NCBI RefSeq assembly: GCF_003660165.1
Contig: NZ_CP032828.1
Span: forward strand, 186,001 to 250,000
DNA: 64,000 nt
From: Sphingomonas paeninsulae
GTDB taxonomy: Bacteria > Pseudomonadota > Alphaproteobacteria > Sphingomonadales > Sphingomonadaceae
Reading direction: 5' to 3'
In this document: positions 37,637 through 46,141 of the stretch, one piece after another
Layout: each line of letters begins with the position of its first letter
Numbering within the stretch: the stretch's first letter is position 1
Program-made: the position numbers and the translations under genes
The notes under the pieces: generated by a model
The model's database searches: none
What the model was told of the DNA's origin: nothing
The model's input: the letters and a program-made list of their open reading frames with translations, nothing else

Positions 37637-38842
37637 ATGGCCAAGGGCATCAAGGATAAAGTAGCGATACTTGGTATGGGGTGCGCGCGGTTTGGCGAGA
37701 GGTGGGACGCCGATGCCGACAATTTGATGGTCGAGGCCTATCAGGAGGCATTGACCGACGCAGGCATAGAGACCTCGCAGATCGATGCGGCATGGTTGGC
37801 CGTGGCGTTCGATGCGGTGAACGTAGGCCCGTCGGGAATTCCGCTCGCAACGGCGCTGCGGCTCAACGGTGTCGGCGTCACCAAAGTCGAGAACTATTGT
37901 GCCAGTGGCACCGACGCCTTTCGTGGAGCGGTCTATGCGGTTGCCTCCGGAGCGGCCGACATCGCGCTGGCGCTTGGTTGCGAAAAGCTCAAGGATACCG
38001 GCTACGGCGGATTGCCGGTTCGCAGCCGCGGTACGATGTTCGACATGGTCGGCGTCGTAGGCTCCGCACCGGGCAGCTTCGCGCAATTGGCAGCCGCCTA
38101 TCGGGCGCAGCATGGCGTGTCAAAGGAGGATCTGAAACACGCAATGGCCCATGTGTCTGTGAAAAGTCACGCGAACGGGGTGAAGAACCCGCGCGCACAC
38201 CTGCGCAAGGCAATCGACATCGAAACCGTGATCAACGCGCCGATGATCGCCGAACCGCTGGGCCTGTTCGATTGCTGCGGCGTATCGGACGGTGCCGCCT
38301 GTGCGATCGTCACCACGCCGGAGATTGCGCGCTCCCTGGGCAAGTCCGACATTGTGTCCGTTAAGGCCGTGCAGATGTCAACGTCCAACGGCTGGGAGCT
38401 TCAGGGATCCGGCTGGAACGGGAGCTATTTCCATACAACCAGAATTGCCGCAGCCCATGCGTATCAAGAAGCAGGAATCACCAATCCACGCGAACAGCTA
38501 AGTCTTATGGAAGTACATGATTGCTTCTCAATTACGGAACTGGTGACGATGGAAGATCTCGGTGTTTCAAAGGAAGGCGAAGGTTGGCGGGATGTACTGG
38601 ACGGGTTCTTCGACGCAGACGGCACCATCCCGTGCCAGATCGATGGCGGCCTGAAGTGTTTCGGCCATCCTATCGGCGCGTCGGGATTGCGCATGATCTA
38701 CGAAAATTACCTGCAATTGCTAGGACGCGCTGGGGATCGACAGAGGAAGGATCCTCCCGTTTTCGCACTTTCCCACAATCTGGGTGGCATGCCGAACCAG
38801 AATGTCAGCGCCATTTCGATCGTAGGCATGCTGGGAGCCTAA
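37637..38842 (+). CDS. Thiolase of SCPx type
   Basis: 401 residues. The acylated nucleophile C88 lies in VENYCASGTDAF, and the C-terminal LKCFGHPIGASGLRMIYE and HNLGGMPNQNVSAISI blocks carry the other catalytic residues. It cleaves 3-ketoacyl-CoA, often of branched or steroid-side-chain acids, to a shortened acyl-CoA. GGAG stands 10 bases before the ATG. It is the last gene of the operon, and its stop codon is six bases from an IS21 remnant. Confidence 0.92.
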   Translation: MAKGIKDKVAILGMGCARFGERWDADADNLMVEAYQEALTDAGIETSQIDAAWLAVAFDAVNVGPSGIPLATALRLNGVGVTKVENYCASGTDAFRGAVYAVASGAADIALALGCEKLKDTGYGGLPVRSRGTMFDMVGVVGSAPGSFAQLAAAYRAQHGVSKEDLKHAMAHVSVKSHANGVKNPRAHLRKAIDIETVINAPMIAEPLGLFDCCGVSDGAACAIVTTPEIARSLGKSDIVSVKAVQMSTSNGWELQGSGWNGSYFHTTRIAAAHAYQEAGITNPREQLSLMEVHDCFSITELVTMEDLGVSKEGEGWRDVLDGFFDADGTIPCQIDGGLKCFGHPIGASGLRMIYENYLQLLGRAGDRQRKDPPVFALSHNLGGMPNQNVSAISIVGMLGA

Positions 38843-38847
38843 GGAAA

Positions 38848-39031
38848 ACCGTCGGCAAGGATCAGCGATCTCATGTTCACACAGGGCTGCGAGATAGCGC
38901 GCGGCACCCCAACCTTCCTGGTCGGCGCGCGCGGCAAAAGCCTGCCAGTGCTGACCGATGCTGGGGAGGCGCAGGCTGGACAACATGACACTCAGGCGGG
39001 AGGCATCGATGATGGTCTCAGAGAAGGGCAT
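38848..39031 (-). pseudogene. istB: IstB 5' fragment (IS21 family)
   Basis: From an ATG at 39031, overlapping the end of istA, about 60 residues are left: SETIIDASRLSVMLSSLRLP, then RADQEGWGAARYLAALCEHEIAD. This is the N-terminus of the IS21 helper ATPase. The frame leaves the family at about 38848, just beside the thiolase stop codon, so the Walker motifs are missing and the protein cannot work. Confidence 0.8.
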
Positions 39032-39915
39032 TGGCGCTTTCCTGATGCAGCAAGAGGGTGTCGTAAACGGCAAGGTCAGGGGGGCGAACGACAACTGTGG
39101 GTACAGCGATCGGTGGCGGTGCGACGGCGATACGTGCCGTCTCGACATCGGGAAGATTACCGGCGGCGAGCACCTGTTCGAGGTGATTGGCAAGAGCGGC
39201 TTCGCAAGCACGGGTTGCAGCCAGATGGAGCAGTCCGACATAGACGCGACAGGCGCGTCGCGGCTCGAGCGTGGCATCGAGCACGTCCCAGGCGCGGCGG
39301 AAGATATCCCGGGGGAACATGCCGTCGCGTAAGACCGAGCGACGGAAGGCCTGTGGCTTTTTGACCAGCGCGTCGATGATGTGTCGATAATCAACGACAT
39401 GTGCAGGTCCGTTGGCGCTACGCCGTCGCCGCTGAAGAACAAGGACCTCGGTGCTGCCGAGGAAACAGACCAGGCGGCCATCGTAGATATGAACCTGAGC
39501 CGCGATCCGATCAGTCGCGACGGCACGGTATACAGTACGGCGCACCGCGATCGTCGGGGTTCGGGTGACGGTTACCACAGTATGGCTGAAATCGGTCGTG
39601 CGGAACTGCGGCAGGACCGCCATGCCCGCCAGCTCGGCCGCGACTTCAGCGTGGCGGCGAGCGTTCCGCCGGGTGACATGTTCGGTGATAAACGCCTGAT
39701 AGGCAGCGACGTCGGCAAAATCGTTTGCGCCGCAACGCGAGGGCTTCACGCAGCGTGCGCTTCAAATGGCCATGAGCGGCCTCAACAGATCCATTCTCGT
39801 GGCTGACGCCCAGGTTGTTACGGGTCGGCTCGATCCGGTAATGATCGCAAAAGCTCTGATAGCCTTTTGCCGCATTGTCATAGGACTCGCGGTTGCGGCC
39901 GCACGGGATGCCACA
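39018..39915 (-). pseudogene. istA: IstA 3' fragment (IS21-family transposase)
   Basis: On the minus strand, NNLGVSHENGSVEAAHGHLKR with the last catalytic Glu of the DDE domain, then FADVAAYQAFITEHVTRRNAR, then the C-terminal RHIIDALVKKPQAF and LHLAATRACE blocks. The first part and the rest are in different frames, with one base apparently missing near 39735. The N-terminal two thirds are absent; homology stops about seven bases from the stop codon of the SDR at 39922. With the istB fragment this forms one truncated IS21 remnant. Confidence 0.85.
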
Positions 39916-39921
39916 TGGCTA

Positions 39922-40686
39922 TCAGGCGCCGGCCATCGTCTCCAGGCTCCCACCATCCGCCACGATGGCCTGACAGGTCACGAGGCTGGCCTGGCTCGAT
40001 AGCAGCCAAACGGCAAGATTGCCGATTTCGTCCGGATAGCCGAGCCTGCCGATCGGGACAGCATTCGTGATCGCACTGACAAATTCGGGATCCTTCTCGC
40101 GAAGATCTTGGAGCATTTGGGTTTCGATCGTGCCCGGACAGATGCAGTTGACGCGTACACCCATCGAGGCACCCTCCAATCCGGCCGTCCGGGTGAGACC
40201 GATGAGGGCGTGCTTGGTTGCGACATAGGGCGCCAGCATCGCAAAGCCGCGCAGGCCTGCCTGCGACGAGATGTTGATGATCGAGCCCGATCGAGCCGCT
40301 TCCATCATCCGCATTTCATGCCGCAGGCAGAGCATTACGCCGCGCTGATTGACAGCGTGGATGCGGTCATAGTCGCTCATCGACAGTTCAGAGACACGTG
40401 CGGGTGCAATCTGGATCGCCGCGTTGTTCACGGCGCCGTCGAGTCTGCCATAGGAATCCGAGATGACCCCGAAAAGCCGGTCGACATCGTCTTCCCGGCT
40501 GATGTCCGCCGCGACGAACATGGCCTTTCCGCCACGGATCCTGATCGCGGCGACGGCTTCCAGCCCCAGGCCCTCCCGCCGTGCGGCCACGACGACGATG
40601 GCGCCCTGCTCGGCACAAAGCGCCGCGATCGACTGACCGATCCCGGAGTTGCCACCCGTCACCAAGATTATCTTGCCTTCAAGCAT
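39922..40686 (-). CDS. SDR-family oxidoreductase
   Basis: 254 residues. TGGNSGIG for the cofactor, NNAA, INISSQAG with the catalytic Ser, YVATKHA with Tyr and Lys, and CPGTIETQML. A classical SDR of unknown substrate. It lies upstream-side of nothing but an IS21 remnant at its 3' end and 96 bp from the amidohydrolase gene on the same strand, with which it may be co-transcribed. Confidence 0.92.
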   Translation of the reverse strand: MLEGKIILVTGGNSGIGQSIAALCAEQGAIVVVAARREGLGLEAVAAIRIRGGKAMFVAADISREDDVDRLFGVISDSYGRLDGAVNNAAIQIAPARVSELSMSDYDRIHAVNQRGVMLCLRHEMRMMEAARSGSIINISSQAGLRGFAMLAPYVATKHALIGLTRTAGLEGASMGVRVNCICPGTIETQMLQDLREKDPEFVSAITNAVPIGRLGYPDEIGNLAVWLLSSQASLVTCQAIVADGGSLETMAGA

Positions 40687-40782
40687 AGCCGTTCCTTCGC
40701 AGGAAAGCCTTATCGTTTACTGACAAACGGCCCGACGATCCGCGCCTTGGTATGCGGCATCGCGGGATCTGCGACGACGGGC

Positions 40783-42558
40783 TCAAACCTCAGCTTCCGC
40801 CGGCGAGCGAACATTCGCTGAGCTCCGCAGCAAGCGTCCCGGCAATTCCCCGGTGGAAATGCCATTCTCGAAGGTCACCACGCCGCTGACGATCGTGGCG
40901 CGATAGCCAGTCGCGGTCTGCACGAGCCTTCTGGCGCCCGTCGGCAGGTCACTGAGCATCATCGGCTCAGAGATGTTGAGCTTGTCGAAATCAATGATGT
41001 TGATGTCGGCCTTCATACCGGGCGCCAAGACGCCCCGGTCACGGAGTCCATAGAAGCTGGCGGTACCGCGGGTCTGCCGCTCGACAATTTGTTCGATCGT
41101 CAGCCTCGGCCCTGCACGGTCCCGCGCCCAATAGCTGAGTGTGAAGGTTGGAAGCGCCGCATCGCAAATGACGCCGACATGAGCGCCGGCATCCGACCCG
41201 CCCAGAATGACCGAGTTGTCGAGAAAAGCGTCGTGAAGAAAATCAAGGTTGTAGGCGTCGGAATAATTGATGATAACGGTGAACACATATCCATTGCCTT
41301 CGCTCTCCATCATCATGTCGTAGACAATGCTTTCGGCAGGCCGATCCTGACGCCGTGCCTCGGCGTCGACGCTATCCTCCCAGCTCGGCTCATAGTTGAG
41401 CGAACCGTCGGTATCCTTGAGCCGGAACATCATCGCAAAGCTGACACCGAGCCCCTCGAACGGATTCTTGTACGACTTTTCGGACAATATCGCCGCTTGG
41501 ACCGCGGGCTTCTTCAGCTCGACGAGCTGCTCGGCGAAGGAGAGGCCTGCAATCCGATCATAGGACGGCCGCCCCATGAATATGTGGAAGCTGCTCTGCC
41601 AGCCCATGATGATCCCGATGGGCCGCATCGTGATTTGCGCCCACACGTCCGCCTTGCTCCGCCGCGCCTGCTCCGTCAGCGCGAGCGTCTTTTGCCATTG
41701 TTCGGGGCTGCCCGGATGCTGTTGGAAGGTGAAGTAGAACTTCACCCCATATTTGCGGGAAAATTCGGACATCCAGTTGATATCCTCGGCAGCGGACAAG
41801 CCTTCGGGAAGCAGATCAAAATCGAGATCTCCGTCGAACAGGAGATCCGACACCACGCCGAACGCTCCATGCCCGGCCATGCCGAGCGCCTCGGCGATAC
41901 CCTCCATCTCTTCGATGGTGACACGCGTGCCCGGCACGATCGAGCCATCGGCCGCGCGATGGGTCGACACGCGCGACGTGGTGAAACCGAACGCGCCCGC
42001 ATTCATCCCTTCCAGAACCAGCTTCGACATCTCGCCGATTTCTGCCGCGTTCGCCGGTTCGTTGGATCTTTGCGCACCCATCACATAGGTGCGAACCGCC
42101 GCATGCGGCACCTGGGCCCCGATATCCATCACATATGGCTTCTTGTCGAGTTCTATCAAATATTCGGGGAAGGTTTCCCAGTTCCAAGTGAGGCCCTCGC
42201 TAAGCGCGGATCCGGGTATGTCCTCGACTCCCTCCATGATGTTGATCAGTTCATCGCGCAACGACGGTTTGACCGGCGCGAAGCCGACCCCGCAATTGCC
42301 CATGATGGCTGTCGTCACGCCGTGCCAGCACGAGGGCGACAAATAAGGATCCCAGCTCACCTGCCCGTCATAATGCGTGTGGATATCGACCCAGCCCGGC
42401 GTGACCAGAAGTCCTGCGGCGTCGATCTCCTTCCGACCCTTCGCGCCCACGACCCCTACCAAGGTGATGACCGCGCCATCAATGGCGACATCGGCGCGGC
42501 GCCTCAGCGCGCCAGTGCCGTCGACCACGATTCCGTTGCGAATAACCAGGTCATGCAT
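40783..42558 (-). CDS. N-acyl-D-aminoacylase-like amidohydrolase (long form)
   Basis: 591 residues. The start has the family's urease-type beta-sandwich (DLVIRNGIVVDGTGA), then WVDIHTHYDGQ with the metal-binding H-x-H, MGNCGVGFAPV, GVEDIPGSAL, and near the end DAGAHVGVICDA and GLRDRGVLAPGMKADINIID. The length is greater than the roughly 480-500 residues of classical D-aminoacylases. A closely similar protein is encoded at 60547. Both are near oxygenases and crotonases, so the true substrate could be an amide or other C-N or C-O bond in the catabolised compound. The enzyme name is family-level only. Confidence 0.88.
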   Translation of the reverse strand: MHDLVIRNGIVVDGTGALRRRADVAIDGAVITLVGVVGAKGRKEIDAAGLLVTPGWVDIHTHYDGQVSWDPYLSPSCWHGVTTAIMGNCGVGFAPVKPSLRDELINIMEGVEDIPGSALSEGLTWNWETFPEYLIELDKKPYVMDIGAQVPHAAVRTYVMGAQRSNEPANAAEIGEMSKLVLEGMNAGAFGFTTSRVSTHRAADGSIVPGTRVTIEEMEGIAEALGMAGHGAFGVVSDLLFDGDLDFDLLPEGLSAAEDINWMSEFSRKYGVKFYFTFQQHPGSPEQWQKTLALTEQARRSKADVWAQITMRPIGIIMGWQSSFHIFMGRPSYDRIAGLSFAEQLVELKKPAVQAAILSEKSYKNPFEGLGVSFAMMFRLKDTDGSLNYEPSWEDSVDAEARRQDRPAESIVYDMMMESEGNGYVFTVIINYSDAYNLDFLHDAFLDNSVILGGSDAGAHVGVICDAALPTFTLSYWARDRAGPRLTIEQIVERQTRGTASFYGLRDRGVLAPGMKADINIIDFDKLNISEPMMLSDLPTGARRLVQTATGYRATIVSGVVTFENGISTGELPGRLLRSSANVRSPAEAEV

Positions 42559-42638
42559 CTGGACTCTCCTTCAAAGACATATTGGCCAACATGGCCCGAC
42601 CTCATCATGTGCTGACGGCGACGTCCTTCCGGACGCGC

Positions 42639-43484
42639 TCAGTCGGCTATCAACGAGGGATGGTTCAGAGGCTCGAGCTCCTTGAGATCGAGGTGGTTGA
42701 GCCGGTCGATCGCCCATTTCGATGCCGCACGCAGCATTGATGCGGGCCCGATCGCGATCGACCAGGCGATTCGGGGCTCATCCGAGACATTAGGGAAGGC
42801 GCCGTGGAGCGTCAGCCCATCATGGATGGCACATTCGCCCGCCTTCAGCGGAACGCCGACCGGATTGCCGATTATCTCGAAATCGGTAGGCCGCAGCAGA
42901 TCGGTGAGCTGATAATCCTGGGCCATGGGCAATTTGCCCAATGGACCCAGTCGATGCGACCGCGGGATGTAACGCATGCACCCGGCTTCCTCAGGCACGT
43001 CGTACAACGGTGTCCAAACCACCAGCAGTCCGCGGCGGTCGACGGGAAGATAAGTGAGATCCTGGTGCCACATGGTGGGCCGCGTGCCATCCTTGGCCGG
43101 CGGCTTGATCAGCACATGATCATATAGGATCCGCACGTCTTCGCCGAGCAGATGCCGTGCCAGCGCAGCATATTTCCTGACGATCGGCATGACTTCAGGA
43201 TATTCCAGCCGAATATCGAATCCCGTCTCCGGAATCCTGAATTGCATCAGATACCGCTTGTCTTGGCCCTCGACGCGGACACCCGTCTGACGCTGATCCT
43301 CGTCCGAACCCGCCCCTTCCAAATCCGCGGCGGATTGCGATGCCAGCCGGGCCTCCGCCGCCACGACCTTCTGGACCGCCGACCGCAGCGTTTCGAGCTC
43401 AGACGCCGATATCAATCCTCCCTTGATCAATGCCCATCCCTGTCTCTGAAATTCCGCGGCATCAACCTGTGCAAGGTCATCCAT
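42639..43484 (-). CDS. Phytanoyl-CoA dioxygenase (PhyH) family protein
   Basis: 281 residues. Fe(II)/2-oxoglutarate oxygenase fold: WHQDLTYLP gives the H-x-D metal ligands, GECAIHDGLTLHGAFPN the distal His, and the following RIAWSI block the 2-oxoglutarate-binding Arg. The family hydroxylates next to a branch point or demethylates. GGAGTCG lies just upstream of the ATG. It sits between an amidohydrolase and a crotonase on the same strand, 27 bp from the latter, so it is probably part of a four- or five-gene catabolic unit. Confidence 0.88.
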   Translation of the reverse strand: MDDLAQVDAAEFQRQGWALIKGGLISASELETLRSAVQKVVAAEARLASQSAADLEGAGSDEDQRQTGVRVEGQDKRYLMQFRIPETGFDIRLEYPEVMPIVRKYAALARHLLGEDVRILYDHVLIKPPAKDGTRPTMWHQDLTYLPVDRRGLLVVWTPLYDVPEEAGCMRYIPRSHRLGPLGKLPMAQDYQLTDLLRPTDFEIIGNPVGVPLKAGECAIHDGLTLHGAFPNVSDEPRIAWSIAIGPASMLRAASKWAIDRLNHLDLKELEPLNHPSLIAD

Positions 43485-43511
43485 TATCGACTCCTTTTCT
43501 GATGCTGCTCA

Positions 43512-44312
43512 TCAGCTTGTGATCCGCTCCGGAAAGTTGGGCGGCCGGTTCGCGATCAGTGACCTGATACCTTCCTGAACGTCGTCACCACCGAAGCACA
43601 TGAACTCCATCGCCACGGACGCATCGAACGTCGGGCCGGCGGTTCGGTAAAAATTGTTGAGCACCTGTTTGGTCCATCGCATCGCGCGCTGCGATCCGTT
43701 CGCCAGTTTTCGCGCGATCTCCATCCCTCGCTCTTCGAGCTCGCTTTCGGGAGCGACGAGGGAGATCAGGCCGATGCGCTCGGCTTCGGCACCGGACAAT
43801 TCGGCGCCCGTCAGCAGATAATATTTGGCTTTCGCCATGCCGATATGTAGCGGCCACATCGTGCCGTTGTCCCCAGCGGCAGCCCCATAGGCGACATGGG
43901 CATCACAGATAATCGAGTCGGGCGCCGCAATGGAGACGTCCGCCAGTACCAGCGCCGGCACGAACGCTCCCGGATAGAGAGCAACGATCGGCTTGGTACA
44001 GTTGATGATGTTGTAGATCAGATCCGACGCTTCCTTGTAGACACGCATCCGGACCGAATAATCCTCCACCACTGCACGCATCTGGCGGATCGTGGCATCG
44101 CCATAGCCGGCCATGGTATCGGAATCGGTTTCGGCCAGATTCTTCCCAAACAATATTGCGCGCACATCGGAATCGCGTTCAGCCTCTAGGAATAGCCGAG
44201 GAAGTTCGGCGTGTGTCTTACCGACGTCACCGGCCCGCATGGCGATCCGAAGAATTCCTTCATCCTTTTTCTCGATGCTCAGTCCTTCAAATCCATCGTA
44301 CTTATCCAACAT
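43512..44312 (-). CDS. Crotonase-family enoyl-CoA hydratase/isomerase-like protein
   Basis: 266 residues. Crotonase fold shown by GDVGKTHAELPRLFLEAERDSDVRAILF, CTKPIVALYPGAFVPALVLADVSIAAPD and LTGAELSGAEAERIGLI. Neither canonical catalytic Glu is at its usual place (VPALVLAD and CDAHVAYGAAAGDNG), so the reaction may be different from simple hydration. ATG 44312 is preceded by GAGGAGG; an earlier ATG at 44327 is weaker. It is the first gene of the minus-strand unit that continues with PhyH and the amidohydrolase, and it is divergent from the LysR gene. Confidence 0.82.
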   Translation of the reverse strand: MLDKYDGFEGLSIEKKDEGILRIAMRAGDVGKTHAELPRLFLEAERDSDVRAILFGKNLAETDSDTMAGYGDATIRQMRAVVEDYSVRMRVYKEASDLIYNIINCTKPIVALYPGAFVPALVLADVSIAAPDSIICDAHVAYGAAAGDNGTMWPLHIGMAKAKYYLLTGAELSGAEAERIGLISLVAPESELEERGMEIARKLANGSQRAMRWTKQVLNNFYRTAGPTFDASVAMEFMCFGGDDVQEGIRSLIANRPPNFPERITS

Positions 44313-44372
44313 ACACCTCCTCTTCACTCTTTATTATTACTGATCACCGGCTAATTGTCTTACATCTGTCCA

Positions 44373-44393
44373 TGATTTAAGAGTTCTGAATCA
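44373..44393. promoter_or_regulatory. LysR-type T-N11-A box
   Basis: TGATT, eleven bases, then AATCA form a symmetrical repeat with T-N11-A at its core, the classic LysR-regulator binding pattern. It lies 61 bp upstream of the crotonase start and about 300 bp before the divergent LysR gene. This is where a LysR protein controlling the minus-strand unit would bind. Confidence 0.45.
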
Positions 44394-44693
44394 CTGATTG
44401 TATGGCACCATGTATTTAGGGGGACATGTTGCAGCGTCTAATAATTTATGCCTGCTGTTTTATATGATACTATTATGGCCGGGCTTCCTCCTGCGAGAGG
44501 CAATGCCGCCGCGTCAGCACAATGGCGGGGCCGCCGTTCGCGAGCCGGCGATTTATCCTCGACGACTCTTCTGCGATCCGACGCCCGCCAATTCATGCAT
44601 GTTTAACGGCTGCTCAAAATATGCTAAAACGATGTTGTCCGGATCATCATGCGCAAAGCTGGGGCCGAATTCGTGGCGAGAGGAGAGGATGGA

Positions 44694-45614
44694 GTGGACA
44701 TCAAGGCGTTGAAGGGCTTCACGGCGATCGCGAACTGCCGGTCATTCACCCAAGCCGCGAAGCAGCTGTCGATCACGCAGCCCACGCTTTCGATACAACT
44801 GAAACGGCTCGAGGATAAGCTTGGCTTTCACCTTTTTCATCGCTCGAAAAAGGCAGCGGTGGAACTGACGAGCGAAGGACGAAAATTCCTGCTCGAGGCC
44901 CATCACGTGCTTCAGGCCTATGACCGTGCCGTCACCTATGGCCGGGAGATTCTTGCCAGCAAAAGCGGACAGCTGACGCTGGGCGCTGAATCCTTTTCGC
45001 TGCACAGACCGGAGCGCAACGAGCTGGTGTTCGAATATTTGCGCTCCTATCCGGAGATCAAATTCCGCGTGATCAACGATCAACCGTGCGAACTTTTTTC
45101 CCAGCTCGAGGAGGGCACGATCGACGTCATGCTGTGCACCCGTCCCGATTGCCGGGAGAATCTGGAGATGCTGAAGATCTGCGAATATGACCTCGGAATG
45201 TTTCTGCCGATCGAGACATGGTCGGGCGAGGGTACCACGATTGATTTGCGTTCGCTCAGCGGCTCCAAGGTCCTGAACGTGAACAGCCGCTATCATCTGC
45301 CGTGGACATCCCGTCTATGCCAGTTTTTCAGCCAGTTCGGGATCGAGATCATCTCCCCACCCGAAGAGGGATATGAAGCGGTCGTGCGCTTCTCACAGAT
45401 GCTCAGACTGCCGATGCTGACATTGGATCTGCCACCGCGGTTCAACGAAACACCCGCCGATATGGTGCACTGCACGTTCGACGGTGTCGCGCTGCCCATC
45501 GAGTGGTACCTGATCAAGAAGAAAATGACTCGCAGCAGGGCACTCGACAAATTATGGGCCATGGGCACGAAAATCGCCGATAACAGCGAAGCCGATCTGG
45601 TGCTGGCGCGATAG
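44694..45614 (+). CDS. LysR-family transcriptional regulator
   Basis: 306 residues. The helix-turn-helix is at the N-terminus (LKGFTAIANCRSFTQAAKQLSITQPTLSIQLKRLE), followed by an effector domain with the LTLGAESFSLHRPE start. I chose the GTG at 44694: an AGGAGAGG site is correctly spaced, and LysR proteins normally begin a few residues before LKGF. An ATG at 44649 would add 15 residues unlike the family. It is divergent from the crotonase-PhyH-amidohydrolase unit and upstream of a TonB receptor, and probably controls one or both. Confidence 0.9.
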   Translation: MDIKALKGFTAIANCRSFTQAAKQLSITQPTLSIQLKRLEDKLGFHLFHRSKKAAVELTSEGRKFLLEAHHVLQAYDRAVTYGREILASKSGQLTLGAESFSLHRPERNELVFEYLRSYPEIKFRVINDQPCELFSQLEEGTIDVMLCTRPDCRENLEMLKICEYDLGMFLPIETWSGEGTTIDLRSLSGSKVLNVNSRYHLPWTSRLCQFFSQFGIEIISPPEEGYEAVVRFSQMLRLPMLTLDLPPRFNETPADMVHCTFDGVALPIEWYLIKKKMTRSRALDKLWAMGTKIADNSEADLVLAR

Positions 45615-45654
45615 ACTTACCTGAACAACTGACCGGCTGAGGCCGGTAGGATCA

Positions 45655-45964
45655 GGCGGAGGGGCTGAAGCTTTGTTTGGGGTATGTCGATCCAGATAAC
45701 GCATGATGATGTCATCGGTGATGTCGCCGGACATTGTTGAAAAAGAGCCCTCAGCCAGAAGCGCTGTTCCCAGTAGCGCTTGCGAATATGCTCGAACTCC
45801 TGCTCAATATTGCGCGAAGAACGGCCCTTGGCGCGCCGGACGAAGTCGCTGACCGAGACGTGTGGGGGATTTCGACGAACATTTGGACGTGGTCGCTCGG
45901 ACGCCATCTTCTGTCGGACGGCCAAGGCTTCGTCATCGGCCGCGCCTTGGCGAGGCGCCCGCAT
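45655..45964 (-). pseudogene. IS200/IS605-family (Y1) transposase remnant
   Basis: Three minus-strand frames combine to the HUH transposase order: DHVQMFVEIP (the HVH metal motif changed to HVQ), then PPHVSVSDFVRRAKGRSSRNI, FEHIRKRYWEQRFW, then MSGDITDDIIMRYLDRH. At least two frameshifts separate them. The catalytic Tyr region is not preserved in one frame. No subterminal hairpins were identified. It begins about 40 bp after the LysR stop. Confidence 0.75.
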
Positions 45965-46141
45965 CAGGCGTTGCGCGCCATGCCTACCTTATAGCGAATC
46001 CCTATAAAAGCCTCCAAGAATAGCATTAGACTGGCATGTCGATTGCCCATAGCGAATTATTGACAAACTCGATTGGTATTCGTTCGCCTTTTGAGCGCAT
46101 ACAATATCAGTTCGTAAAAACGAAGAAATGAGGAGGGGATT

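Noticed and set aside
34379-38842. Steroid side-chain degradation operon
   Set aside because: The MFE-2-like SDR and SCPx thiolase occur in steroid degraders, but no ketosteroid dehydrogenase or ring-cleavage gene is in the window, so the substrate class cannot be claimed.
41089-42615. A 508-codon plus-strand open frame opposite the amidohydrolase
   Set aside because: It mirrors the minus-strand amidohydrolase, is rich in Arg/His as shadows are, and has no ribosome site or domain.
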